From the NCBI GenBank assembly GCA_021234155.1, contig JAJEKV010000066.1:246001-310000 (forward strand): a stretch of DNA of 64,000 nt, written 5' to 3'. Numbering within the stretch: the first letter of the stretch is position 1; each line of letters opens with the position of its first letter. The notes beneath the pieces are model-generated. The model did not search any database, was not told the origin of the DNA, and saw only the letters and a program-made list of their open reading frames with translations. Below are positions 36,061 through 45,879 of the stretch, piece by piece. A program made the translations under genes and the position numbers. The stretch is from Isoetes taiwanensis (lineage: Eukaryota > Streptophyta > Lycopodiopsida > Isoetales > Isoetaceae).

Positions 36061-36940
36061 CTCTCGCAGCAAATTCAATGGAATTTTTTTTTGAGCATCT
36101 TTGTCTTCTATAGTCTTTGCTTTTGTAATCCCTATCATAAATAGAGATAATGATAATAAGAATACCCAGATTTTGAAAAAAAATGTTCAATGAACAATTC
36201 TGAAATATACCAATTAATAGTAGATATCACAATACGGATAGATATCACAATACGGAATCACGTGGAAAAAATCATGTTCGAGCCCTCAAGGTTTACTGCG
36301 CTAATATACTAAGGTGGTACTATGGTCTCTTATCGTATCACCAAACTTGCCACACGAAGCACAGTTAGATATCAATACTAAAATCACGTATACCTACAAC
36401 CTTCTATAATCGTCTATTGATATCATCAAAAGAAAAACACACAGTTTTTCACATTTAAAATTGGACATATTTACAACATTCTTTAGTTGTATTGGTATCA
36501 TGGAAGAAAAAACATACTAGTATATCTAAACCAAGCATAGTTTTATTGATAATTAAGCACAATAAAATATCATAATAACTAGGCACTTAAAATTATGAAG
36601 ATGATTAATCAGTGTAAAATATCATACTAATTACGCACGCAAAATTACAATGTCAATAAACAAAGGATAATAGACGTGATCAAATACCATTCCGATAAAC
36701 TTGATAAATTAAGTAGCAAAGACACATCATATATTAAATTTTTGTCATAAAAACTAGCTATAAATTATCATCTTTCAATACCATGTGAAGAAGCAATATT
36801 TGTTTGTCACATTATGAAATTGCATTAATGAACTGTATTGTATAACTAGATATGGTTTGTAAACTTTTTGGCCCACATACCGGTATTGATTTTAAGAGTT
36901 GGTTTTCATTAAGTAATCATTAGAAAAAAATCATACTAAT
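36061..36940. other. AT-rich intergenic
   Basis: A 19-base phrase (TAGATATCACAATACGGA) is repeated in tandem at 36224-36260. A degenerate tRNA-like stretch lies near 36270-36350 in reverse complement. No coding sequence. Confidence 0.4.
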
Positions 36941-36949
36941 TCAGTTTTG

Positions 36950-37615
36950 GGGGCCTTGTGTCAAACGTCGCATGCACACGCTTTAATAACGTTTTCCGCT
37001 CGTCGCAAATGACGTCGCCATGGATTCGTCGCAGCGCGACGTGACGTCACATGTGTGACGTCACGTCGCACGCGCAATGTATTAGCGACATCATGGACGT
37101 CCCAAATATGTACAAAAAATGTCCTTATGACGTTTTACAGACGTCGCTCATATGTTGCTAAGACGTACATATATGTACGCCCAAAATGTTTTTTCATGGA
37201 CTTGAACCCCTAACCTCTGGCTAACAAACCTGAAGCCTTACTAACACCTCAATAACTCGTATTTGTATTTATTCTATGTTTATTCTTTAAGTCGCAATGA
37301 GACGTTGCAGTTGCGACGTTTCACGTTGTAATGACGTTGCACTTGTGACGTGATACGTCGCTAGTGCGGCATGGCACGTAGTAGGCCATTGCGACGCCCC
37401 GGCGACGTTCAAGCGTGGCGCGTCGACGTTCTACCTGCGACGTCGTTTGAATTTTGTGCAACGTCGTAGGAACGTACTCGATTTTTGCCTTTGCGACGTC
37501 TGACAGACGTTTCAGCTGCGACGTGGGACGTTCTATCTGCGACGTTGTTTAAATTTTGTGCGACGTCATGAGAACATACACGATTTTTGCGACGTGGACG
37601 TTTCATATACGTCGC
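36950..37615. repeat. GCGACGT-rich iterated array, likely subterminal region of a CACTA element
   Basis: The motif GCGACGT or its complement ACGTCGC, with one-base variants (GACGTTGC, GCGACGTT), occurs more than twenty times on both strands. There are dense clusters at 36970-37080 and 37290-37615, and a palindromic GTGACGTCACATGTGTGACG near 37040. Dense short inverted motifs near the ends are typical of CACTA elements. Nearby TNP1-like sequence (38.6 kb) supports this. The exact CACTA termini were not found. Confidence 0.5.
37196..37262 (-). repeat. tRNA-like stretch inside the array
   Basis: In reverse complement, GGGGTTCAAGTCC (perfect B box) is preceded by GAGTTATTGAGGTGTTAG (weak A box). 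No acceptor-stem pairing. Read as a tRNA-derived fragment or a coincidental B box. Confidence 0.35.
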
Positions 37616-37983
37616 ATTTTAACCTAAATTAGTACAATTCATGCTTGGCGTGTTGGTAGCTCCTATTATGAACCATGCTATGCGTGAATTTGAAACTAAA
37701 TTAGTTTGCATCCACATTTTAAGCTACATACCCTTTATGAATCCATATTTCACACTATTTAACCTCATTGAACACTGCTATCTCTAACTGTCAAACCTCC
37801 AGCTCACGCTCAAAACTACTAAGAACTATATTCTAAAAACAGAGCAAAGTCATATTCTAAAAAATAGACAATCAGAGCATAATAACTCAAATTCATGCAA
37901 AGCATATTAACTGAAGGCAAGGAAATAACTCAAATTCATGCAAGCGCATAATACTCTCTATACAGTGTGTATTTTGTGGCAAA

Positions 37984-38202
37984 TTAAATACCTTGAATAG
38001 GGGTCTGCTCAAGGTTCTCTGAAACTTGAGAAGAGCCGGGTTTTGAGTTTCCTCTGCCACTGCTTCCTTGGCCCCGTCCGCCTCGACCACCTCTCGTTTT
38101 AGAAGACATCTCCGGAGTCACAAGGTCGCAAGGTCGCTTGGATACTCGCTCGAGCTGCTCGAAGAAATAGCTTTTTCTACCTGTTCGAGAAATAGCTGCC
38201 AA
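37984..38202 (-). pseudogene. Small Gly/Arg-rich ORF, possible CACTA protein N terminus
   Basis: From the Met near 38109 the ORF reads MSSKTRGGRGGRGQGSSGRG then NSKPGSSQVSEN. RG-rich N termini of this kind occur in plant transposon proteins. It lies beside the GCGACGT array and points away from the 38.6 kb piece. Downstream exons are not identified. Confidence 0.3.
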
Positions 38203-38589
38203 GAAATAGCTTTTTCCACCTGTACAAGAGAAATTTGAATTTCAAGAAAACACAATATGTAGTTTCGAAATATTCTTGACATATAAAAATAATAATGACG
38301 AAGATTCACTTTCAAAAAAAAAAAAGAACCCGTCCGCCGACTTTTTTCATTGAGTTTTTAAAAAGCAATCTACCGTGTTCTTTCATTGATTACATTTATC
38401 CCGCATAAATGTAATTAACCTAAGCTTTCTTCTAACTCGAATTTTCCCCGACCGCCTGAGTTTCCATAGCGCCTGTGATTTCGAGAACTCGAATCAGCTT
38501 CTCAAGAATGGCTACAGAATTCTGGTACTCATCTCATTCGTATAGCTTGAACATTAATTTCCAATAGTAGGTGTCTGAATAGCAATTGT

Positions 38590-38840
38590 CTGCAGTGTCG
38601 AAGATGAATGTTTCATGTTAACTACAAATCAGAAAAGGAAAGTAGGATTATGCAAGATCGACTCCATCGATCCGACTGCAAACTATCATGGAATTCCGCT
38701 CGGGGATAAGTATGTCCGAGTTACAGTGATTAACTACTGCGCTATGGATGAAGCTCTACCTCACAGACACCCCGGTGGGGATACGGTTGGAGAAAGTGTT
38801 GGAACATTTGTTGCATGGCCAAGAAACCGCTTAAAAAGGG
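38590..38840 (+). pseudogene. TNP1-like C-terminal exon (CACTA family)
   Basis: The ORF contains GLCKIDSIDPTANYHGIPLG then DKYVRVTVINYCAMDEALPH and GESVGTFVAWPRNRL, and ends at a GT donor near 38839. The order DP ... G-P-LG ... V-V-V ... VG-x-x-x-G-x-x-x-AWP is the same as in the 30.8 kb exon and in En/Spm TNP1-type proteins. It supports a CACTA origin for this region. No catalytic TNPD transposase was found. Confidence 0.5.
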
Positions 38841-38999
38841 TATGTAACATGTATTACATTATAGAAATATAGAAATAGACAAAATTTGTTGTATTGATTG
38901 GCAAAAGTTTACAATTATATATAATCTGGATAAACCAGACATACAAAATCCCAGACTGTTTCAAGCAAAGTCTACTGTTTCAAGCCCAGTCTACTGAGT

Positions 39000-39564
39000 A
39001 GCTTGGCTATCGATACTCCCATTTCCATTCCAGGGCATAGTGAATTCTTCTGGTAAAACCCCAGCAAAAACCCCAGGCTCCAGATCCACCTCCCCCGCCT
39101 GCTCCACCTCCACCTCCTGCTCCTCCTCCTGCTCCTGCTCCTGCTCCACCTCCTAGTCATGCTCCATTGGTTGAGGCATTGCATTGTATGCCGCCTCCGG
39201 TAGTGGTTCGTGTTGAGGCATCCGGGCATAGAGGCTAGCCACTAACCAAGGAAGCTCCTCATTTTGAATCTCGAAATGGCCGGTTGCGAGATTCACTCTT
39301 GATCAATGCATGTCTTTGCATGATCAAGTGGTCGGCTAATCTTGCCCGCCCAGGTGTGATCTCTAGGGCCTCAGAGCCCAGGCTTAAAATGGTCCTGCGC
39401 TCCCTGTTCATCATCATCACTTGATCTAAATATTCTAGGGGTTGCAAGACTTGTGCATTTGGGGCCCCAGCCGGACTGGTGCTCGGATGCGGTTCAACCG
39501 GACTGAAGCTTGGAGCCGCAACTGGAGCTGGGCTTTGTGATTGTTGCCCCAAATGTAATTCCAA
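39000..39564 (-). pseudogene. Pro/Gln/Glu-rich accessory protein remnant
   Basis: The ORF 39564-39259 has SPAPVAAPSFSPVEPHPSTS and YLDQVMMMNRERRTILSLGS. A shifted frame continues with ELPWLVASLYARMPQHEPLP, runs through one TAG into a (Glu/Gln/Val)n stretch and ends EEFTMPWNGNGSIDSQATQ at a stop near 38995. The repeated GAGCAG units (39095-39155) create the Glu/Gln run. It is probably a transposon accessory protein. One frameshift and one stop separate the parts. Confidence 0.35.
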
Positions 39565-40235
39565 TGCATCTTTCGTCCTGTAGGGTGATTAATGTAACTT
39601 GGCATCTATCAATAGGAAGTTAGCGAGTATCGGTATTCACACCGCTTGTTATATTTATTTATTTATAAACTTAGAAACTAAGTTACGCCCGGCGTGTTTA
39701 AATTAAAAGATGAAACTAAGGATAAAATTGTTTTTACGCTCAAGGTAAACCGGTATATAGGAAATTATATACGCTTCGGATGCATTCAGGAGAGAAAAAA
39801 ATCAGATAGATAAGTAAATAGATAAAAAGGCGGGCAATTATTTTACACGCGTGTAAATAATTGCATTTATTTATCTATATCTATCTTTTTTCCCTTTTCG
39901 CGAATGAATGCACGCCAAGCGTGTATACATAAGTTGGGCTAAGGTTAACATGTATTCGGATTAGCGTGTTTCAAATATTATCTTTGAGATTTTTCCAATG
40001 CTATCTACTATTCATAATAGAAACTTGCATGCAACAACATGATTAATTCAGGAAGAGAAACTCAAGAATTTTACCGAACAAAAAAGCGGATGAAGTTTAT
40101 AAAAAACTATTCTGGTTTTCATAAACATCATCTGCTTCCTCTGCCTCGAGCAAATGCATAAGCTTGTCTTCTTGGATTAAACCTGCCATTGACATGCAGC
40201 TTAAAACTAAATCAAAACTAACCTTGAATTCTGAG
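39565..40235. other. AT-rich intergenic
   Basis: An imperfect inverted stretch lies around TTATTTACACGCGTGTAAATAA (39841-39861, interrupted here by naming only its core). No coding sequence. Confidence 0.35.
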
Positions 40236-40334
40236 GCGTTTGGATTCGAAGAACGGAGCACTTTGCTTTTGGTTTTAATTCCGCGGCTTTTGGATTCGAA
40301 GACCGGAGTCCTTTGCTTTTGGTTTTTATTCTTA
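40236..40334. repeat. Tandem duplication, about 53 bp
   Basis: TTTGGATTCGAAGA-CGGAG then CTTTGCTTTTGGTTTT occurs at about 40238 and again at 40288, directly left of element copy B. Confidence 0.6.
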
Positions 40335-40384
40335 GCCCTCGATGTCCACCGCGAGAAGTGATGTCCTCACGCTCTGAATCGACA

Positions 40385-42815
40385 TCAAGAGTATCTTGTT
40401 GATGAGAGGAGGACCTACATGTACACACTCTTGAGCATGCACGCCGGGATGAAAAGAAACCCAAAGAGAAAAGGATACCCTTTGCTAGGCAAGCGGATAT
40501 GTAAAAGCATGGCGAGAATATCCATGCAATTCCAACTTCTTCATGGCATAATTGGCAAAAAAAAAAAACAGTGAGGGAACGGGGTTGCTTTGCATGGAAA
40601 TAATGGTTTGTTGAGACCAACGGCTAGGATCTTGGCTTCGGGGAGATATTTGAAAAAATATATTGATTTCAATGCGAGTCTATGCCACACAAAGCGAGAA
40701 GGGATGAAAAGGGAAGAGCGGTTGTTGAGAAAAAAAAGGTTACCATCACATTATACTCAAAGAGTATTTTTAGAAGAAGTGAATTCCCTACTTGAGAATT
40801 GGGAATTCTTCCAATATCCCAACCTAGCTTTAGTAGGCTATGGAAGAAGCATTTTCAATCATGTTACCATAGCAACTTCAAACAACTTTGCAAAGTGCAA
40901 TTTATGTGCTAAGTTGAAGGAGACTCTTGATAAGACGTGTGCAACCTAGTCAAAATGCTAGGATAAGGGGAGCATATGAAGGACCATATGGTGACCAACT
41001 ATCATGTAGATCATGTTATTGGATGTGGATGACTTTATCGCATTGGAACCTAATAACTATTTATGTATTATACATGACAAGATGGACCAGCAAAAGACTT
41101 GTCTTCCACAATTCAAGTACATACCAAAGTCATGTGGAAGATCATACCCTTTACGAGATCTCAATGATCGGGGCAATCTTGCATGGGCGACTCAAACCTA
41201 CTATGGCCATTTTAGTTTGAAGTTGTGGAGTGATGGTCAGATTTTCATATTGGGAGTATCATGAGGTGTTTGAGAAACTATGAAAATGGATACAATGGTC
41301 ACCTCGAGGACCCTCTGACTAGCGAGGCACTACATAGAGCATTGTTAGATGGAAACCCTAACAATATTGAAAAGTTGACAAGGCAAGGTTTAGGAAGCAT
41401 GGGTCTAATGAACATGTTGGAGGTTCAACTTCACGTGCTAGAGCTCAAGACCTACCCAAAAGGTTCCTCTTGCAACTTGATAATTATCTTGGCCAAAATA
41501 AGAACGGTGGATATTTTCTTTCCTATCACTTAATAAACGTGGGGATATTTGAAAAAGAGTTAATTTAGGGTTTCTTATGCGGGCATACCCATGAGGATGT
41601 GGATGCATTATTTGGCAAATATAGTTGTATCTTGAAAGCGTGACGGTGACCAACTTTCCTAGGCTAATGGAAATCTTGCATGAATGCACTACTCCAAACC
41701 CTATAGCTTCTCTCATAGAAGAAGTGCCCGATTGGAAGAGCTTTGTAGATGGTTATACATTGGATCTTGAAGGTCATTCCAGGCCTCTGCAGTTCACTTT
41801 TTGGGTGAGAGATGGGATTCCAATCTTCCAATGGAAGATGAGACCTTCAGAGGAGGAGTGGAGAGGAGGGGAGGAAATATGGCGTAGAGATGAGAATGGC
41901 AAGCCTATGATACCTCCAGGTCAACCAAAAGCTCTAAAACCTACTGAAGAAGTGAAGCAATTGGGATTGACTAAGGAAGGAATCCAGGACTATATAAAGC
42001 ATTGGCAAACCAATCCAGATGACACCAACCAGTGCCTTGGTGGCTTCTTTGGAAGAAGGTGATTAACTTTGTTGGGGAGATAGACACATCATCAGATGAA
42101 TTGAAAGAAGGGTGGTTGCCTAAAACTAGGTGGAAGACCTTAGCAGGTGCTGAGGATGTTGATGACACTGTTAGTAGCATTCGCAAGCAATATGCTCCTC
42201 CTCCTTCTGACAAACACTATGTTGGTCCTAAGAACAATAGACCAAAGTTTCTAGGCATGGATGCTTATGAACCTTCCACTGACTTGGAATGCCACCAATT
42301 TATGGTAGTAAAGCCAGCAGATTTAGATACATATCCAGTGTGGTTGGGGTTCACAATCTCTGATATTTGCAAAGAAGAAGGTAATATTAACTTCAACCAT
42401 GTGCGGATAGAATGGTGGTGTCCAATGCATCAGTTGACCAACGTATCGGATAAAGAAAGGTACTCAGATTGTTGGACAAAGAGATGGAGGAGAAATCCGA
42501 GTGATCCTGATCTTTGGCTAGACTATGAAAGTGTTTTGTACTAATGGACTCCAAACACCATTCCAGCTAGAAATGTGAGAATTACAATACCTCAGGATGT
42601 CAGGAAGAAGGCTATGATATCATTGGGGTTGCTTGAAGAAAGTTGAATAACTATGTAATTTTTTTTCATCACGTTTTTGTGATATGGTGCTATATTGTGA
42701 AATATTGACTATTTTGTAAATAATATGAGATTACATTTTCATACTTTTGAGGTGGTTTGTGTGAATTTGAATATGCTATAAAAAAACATACAATATGAAA
42801 TTTGTCCCAATGCTG
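40385..42815 (+). mobile_element. Copy B of the DDE-like element, inverted relative to copy A
   Basis: It matches copy A nearly base for base but begins inside the coding region (DERRTYMYT near 40400), so the 5' part is missing. Landmarks are LCAKLKETLDKT (40900), HDKMDQQKTCLPQ (41070), LQLDNYLGQNKN (41470; Cys changed to Tyr), and AYPHEDVD-coding sequence (41580) where a 2-base loss relative to A breaks GHTHED. Then come EVPDWKSFVDGYTLDLEGHS and the best-preserved C-terminal region (42032-42640: KEGWLPKTRWKTLAG, KPADLDTYPVWLGF, WWCPMHQLTNVSDKERYSDC, ITIPQDVRKK). The 3'UTR-like tail (42640-42815) has the ~145 bp missing in A. The copy is inactive. The shared tail lets the 3' end of the element be placed near 42815. 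Confidence 0.65.
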
Positions 42816-43364
42816 AGACGCGAACCAACGTTCATCCATTACCCTCTTCAAATATATTCAATATAATACAAAACTCGAAGCTGCAACTTTACTCCGGAGT
42901 GCCCCTTTCCAGAAAACCAAAAGCCTGCTGGCCCCCACAAAAAGTAGCAAGCGATGAAGGTAATGGGTTTGCCTCCTTGTGGTTTGTATGCATCTTGCTT
43001 ATCAAGCTGTATTTCTATGGTCACCAGACAAAAATAAACAATGTCTCCCCTCACACTAATTGCCACATTAGGCTATTCACTGTAGAATAGTTTGCACAAA
43101 GCTGCTCATAATGCCAAGTCATAGATAAATAGCTTCAATACCAACAGATATTTTCATAAGCATGGGAGTATGTTGAAAAAACTGCAGCAAATATATACCT
43201 TAGAAGTTTGCTCCAAAATAAAGCAAAGTGGTAAAAAGATAATGAAGAGAGAGCAAGCGTCTCAGGTTACAGAATCCCATCTCAAATAATGTAGATAATA
43301 AAAATAACCCAGAAGTACGAAGCATGATAGAAACACTACGCATTTAGCAACCAAAAATATTGGC
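42816..43364. other. Intergenic, no gene seen
   Basis: 5' flank of the cysteine-rich ORF. No recognised coding sequence; a first exon for that ORF could lie here but none is evident. Confidence 0.35.
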
Positions 43365-43571
43365 ATGCCTTACCTATATGTTCTGTTGTCGACTCATATA
43401 GATTGGTTATCAATGACAGATCAAGCCTGTTACAAATCCAATTGTCGTCGTTTCAATAATTGCTTATCCTCTGGATATGATTTAAAACGTGAACCAAATT
43501 GCAAAGGATGTTGCTCAGGTCAATGCATAGTTTCTTATGGCGCATGTTCAGATGAAGATAAAAATATTTAG
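43365..43571 (+). CDS. Small eight-cysteine peptide, potato-inhibitor-II-like spacing (candidate)
   Basis: The ORF has 68 codons. From residue 23 it has eight cysteines spaced C-x4-C-x5-C-x12-C-x2-C-C-x3-C-x6-C, with NCKGCCSGQC as the core. Potato type II proteinase inhibitor repeats have eight cysteines with C-x3-C-x7-C-x11-C-x2-C-C-x4-C spacing, so the fit is close but not exact. The N terminus is only weakly signal-peptide-like. A possible splice acceptor (GACTCATATAG, near 43399) suggests the cysteine domain could be the last exon of a longer secreted protein. Alternatives are another plant cysteine-rich peptide family or chance. If real it would act extracellularly, perhaps on proteases. 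Confidence 0.35.
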   Translation: MPYLYVLLSTHIDWLSMTDQACYKSNCRRFNNCLSSGYDLKREPNCKGCCSGQCIVSYGACSDEDKNI

Positions 43572-43689
43572 AAAAAACACCCTAGACATTAATGGAAAAC
43601 AAGACAAGTAGACTTAGACCTGTCTTTACAATCACCTAATTGCTGACAGATCCTTTGAAGGGCTCTCGCCAACAACAGCATAAAGTGTG

Positions 43690-44692
43690 TGCGAACGAGG
43701 TGCACCCTGGACTAACACAGTCGTCGGATCTGTCAATCCTACGGCCTAGACTGTATGTTGGAGCCTCTGGGCACCTCTCGTTCCACTTATGAAGAAGAAG
43801 AAGAAGAAGAAGAAGAAGAAGAAGAAGAAGAAGAAGAAGAAGAAGAAGAAGAAGAAGAAGAAGAAGAAGAAGAAGAAGAAGAAGAAGAAGAAGAAGAAGA
43901 GATTTTAACGTCACGCCTATGATTGGGGGCGCTCATTTATGATTGGGGGCGCCTATGATTTTGAGATGTCAAATACGAGTTTGCCTAAGGTTTTGATGGT
44001 ATATCGAGCCTCTATACGGCTTTGCTTAAGGTTTTAGAATATGAAATACGGGAGCTCGAACCTCTACCAAAATAATTCAATATCCTAATAAGACTACTTT
44101 AACCAATCTAACCAGTGAGCTAACGTGGTTGTTTTTTATCCTAAATCTATGTTTTTTTTTATAATAACCCATTGAATTGTTTTAGGGATATGGTCTATGG
44201 TTTCAGGAATTATGTCCATATCAAATCCCCCTGGAACCCCCTGTTATTTTGCTACATATTCTAAACGAGGTGCACCCTGGACTACCACAGTCGTCGGATC
44301 TGTCAATCCTATGGCCCAAACTGTATGTTGTAGCCTCTGGGCACCTCTCGTTTCGCTTATGCTCATTTATGATTGGGGCGCCTATGATTTTGAGATGTCA
44401 AATACGAGTTTGCTTAAGGTTTTGATGGTATATCGAGGCTCTATATGGCTTTGCTTAAGGTTTTAGAATATGAAATACGGGAGCTCGAACCTCTACCAAA
44501 ATAATTCAATATCCTAATAAGACTACTTTAACCAATCTAACCAGTGAGCTAACGTGGTTGTTTTTTATCCTAAATCTATTTTTTTTTTATAATAACCCAT
44601 TGAATTATTTTAGGAATATGGTCTATGGTTTCAGGAATTATGTTCATATCAAATCCCCCTGGAACCCCCTGTTATTTTGCTACATATGAACA
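43690..44692 (-). repeat. Inverted second copy of the tRNA-box dimer
   Basis: On the minus strand two units follow each other (44692-44268 and 44267-43690) with the same block order as 12046-12868. The tRNA-like part reads TAGCTCACTGG, TTGGTTAAAGTAGTC and AGGTTCGAGCTCCCG, a better Pol III A/B box pair than at 12 kb. The second unit is interrupted by the GAA tract at 43791-43913. Confidence 0.75.
43791..43913 (-). repeat. (GAA)n tract inserted in the dimer, read as a LINE tail insertion
   Basis: About 36 GAA units (43791-43900) are followed by GATTTTAACGTCA. The intact neighbouring unit (near 44360) has no such tract, so the insertion can be delimited: the 13-base end plus a long tail, on the minus strand. 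That would make it an extremely 5'-truncated LINE (or SINE) insertion. Confidence 0.6.
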
Positions 44693-44722
44693 AATAGTCT
44701 TTTATCTTTAGCTTTCAATTAC

Positions 44723-45048
44723 CTTAGTTGAATGAAGCGGCGAAACATAAACATTCTGGTTTATGGATACTTTTTTGGGTGACATATCAGGAACAACAGG
44801 AAAAGAAGATATCCCTGGTGCTGGCCCTACAAAACACCCCAACACGAATGGTATATATAGTGAAAACGTTAAATTCCTCGTCAAAATAAGTTGCAAACCT
44901 TTAGACTTTTCATCAGAAATTGTTGAGGATATCAAAGTGGCAGAGGTTATGTTCGACGCTTAGCAAGCAAGAAGGTTCTAACAACATAGACAAACACTTC
45001 ATTGTAGAATTCAATAATCACTCCTGTCATATCAGATTCTGGGGTTCT
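44723..45048 (-). pseudogene. Retinoblastoma-related (RBR) gene fragment, two exons
   Basis: RBR proteins repress E2F-driven cell-cycle entry. The exon 44826-44723 lies between a TTTTGTAG acceptor and an AAG|GTAATT donor. It encodes [20 protein letters not shown] then [14 protein letters not shown], matching the plant RBR motif [19 protein letters not shown] in the C-terminal region. Upstream, an exon from 45048 encodes TPESDMTGVIIEFYNEVFVY, matching the end of pocket domain B (FYNEIFIPAVKPLL). Its last codons run RR-T-stop without a clear donor. No other RBR exons surround it, and the dimer repeat abuts it on the downstream side. It is probably a captured or duplicated fragment. Confidence 0.75.
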
Positions 45049-45109
45049 CTGCCATAACATAAGGAACTCACTTGTATAAATTAAGCAAAAATATTAAATA
45101 CTATATGCT

Positions 45110-45305
45110 TCTCTAGCGCCTTGCTCACTTTCTCTCTCTAGCGCCTTGCTCACTTTCTCTCTCTAGCCTTCTCTCTCTCTAGCCTTCACTTTCTCTCCTT
45201 CCTTTTCCACTATCTCTCTAGCCTTCTTTCTCCCTGCTCTGTCTTTCTAGCCTTGCTTTCCCACTCTCTCTATACCCTTGCTTTTCCACTTTCTCTCTCT
45301 ATATC
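45110..45305. repeat. Pyrimidine-rich minisatellite
   Basis: CTCTAGCGCCTTGCTCACTT and shorter variants (CTCTCTAGCCTT, CTTTCTCTCTCTA) repeat across about 195 bp, just before the LINE ORF1-like region. It may be part of the LINE 5' end. Confidence 0.6.
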
Positions 45306-45349
45306 CCACTAAAGGCTTTCGGTGAGCAGGGGGCGAGTGTAGAAGCGTC

Positions 45350-45549
45350 ATGATGTGGTGGTGCGTGGACTCTCGGAGGAGGCAGGAGAAGATCTCACCA
45401 AGCGCATCCAGGATGAGATTCTATCTCGAATGGCATTTCAGACTACAGTGCACATTGCTCGAGCAAGCCGCCTTGGGACTCAACGCACAGATCGTCCGCG
45501 TGTTGTCACCTTCGCGGATGGCGGATATGCGAAAAGTCGTGAGGTCATC
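45350..45549 (+). pseudogene. LINE ORF1-like fragment
   Basis: Open frame VVVRGLSEEAGEDLTKRIQD, then RASRLGTQRTDRPRVVTFAD and SREVI. The pattern V-V-x-G-L-S-E ... RLG ... RPRVV-x-F resembles the RRM-like RNA-binding domain of LINE ORF1 proteins, which coat the element RNA. A stop at 45550 ends it and the N-terminal coiled coil is missing. Confidence 0.55.
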
Positions 45550-45879
45550 TAGCGTCGAGTAGGCAATTGAAGGGGACTGCTTTCATTGTCGACATCAGGA
45601 TCTCACTCCGGCGCAACAGAGTCCCAGCCAGAACTGGCTCGTGTCGTGGACGTCGCTGGCCGAGGGTGCCGCGGAGGCCTCGGCCCGAGGCAAGCTCGCA
45701 TTTTAGGCCGGCTTGTTGAGGTCGCCGATGCAATGCGTCGCCGTTGCTGCCACTCCTACCTCACGCCACCAGTGCCCCTATCGCACCTCACGCTCGGCGC
45801 CCAAACTGCTCCACGCAGCTGGATGCTCGGGCATTGCACCTTTGCTCCCCCCGCAACCGGGGCAGATCATCGAGCGTCC

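Noticed and set aside
39060-39180. Arg/Ser-rich (SR-protein-like) ORF on the minus strand
   Set aside because: A frame of a GAGCAG-type simple repeat; the Glu/Gln frame joins flanking coding sequence better.
43636-43914. Poly-Leu ORF on the minus strand
   Set aside because: Translation of the second (GAA)n tract and the dimer repeat.
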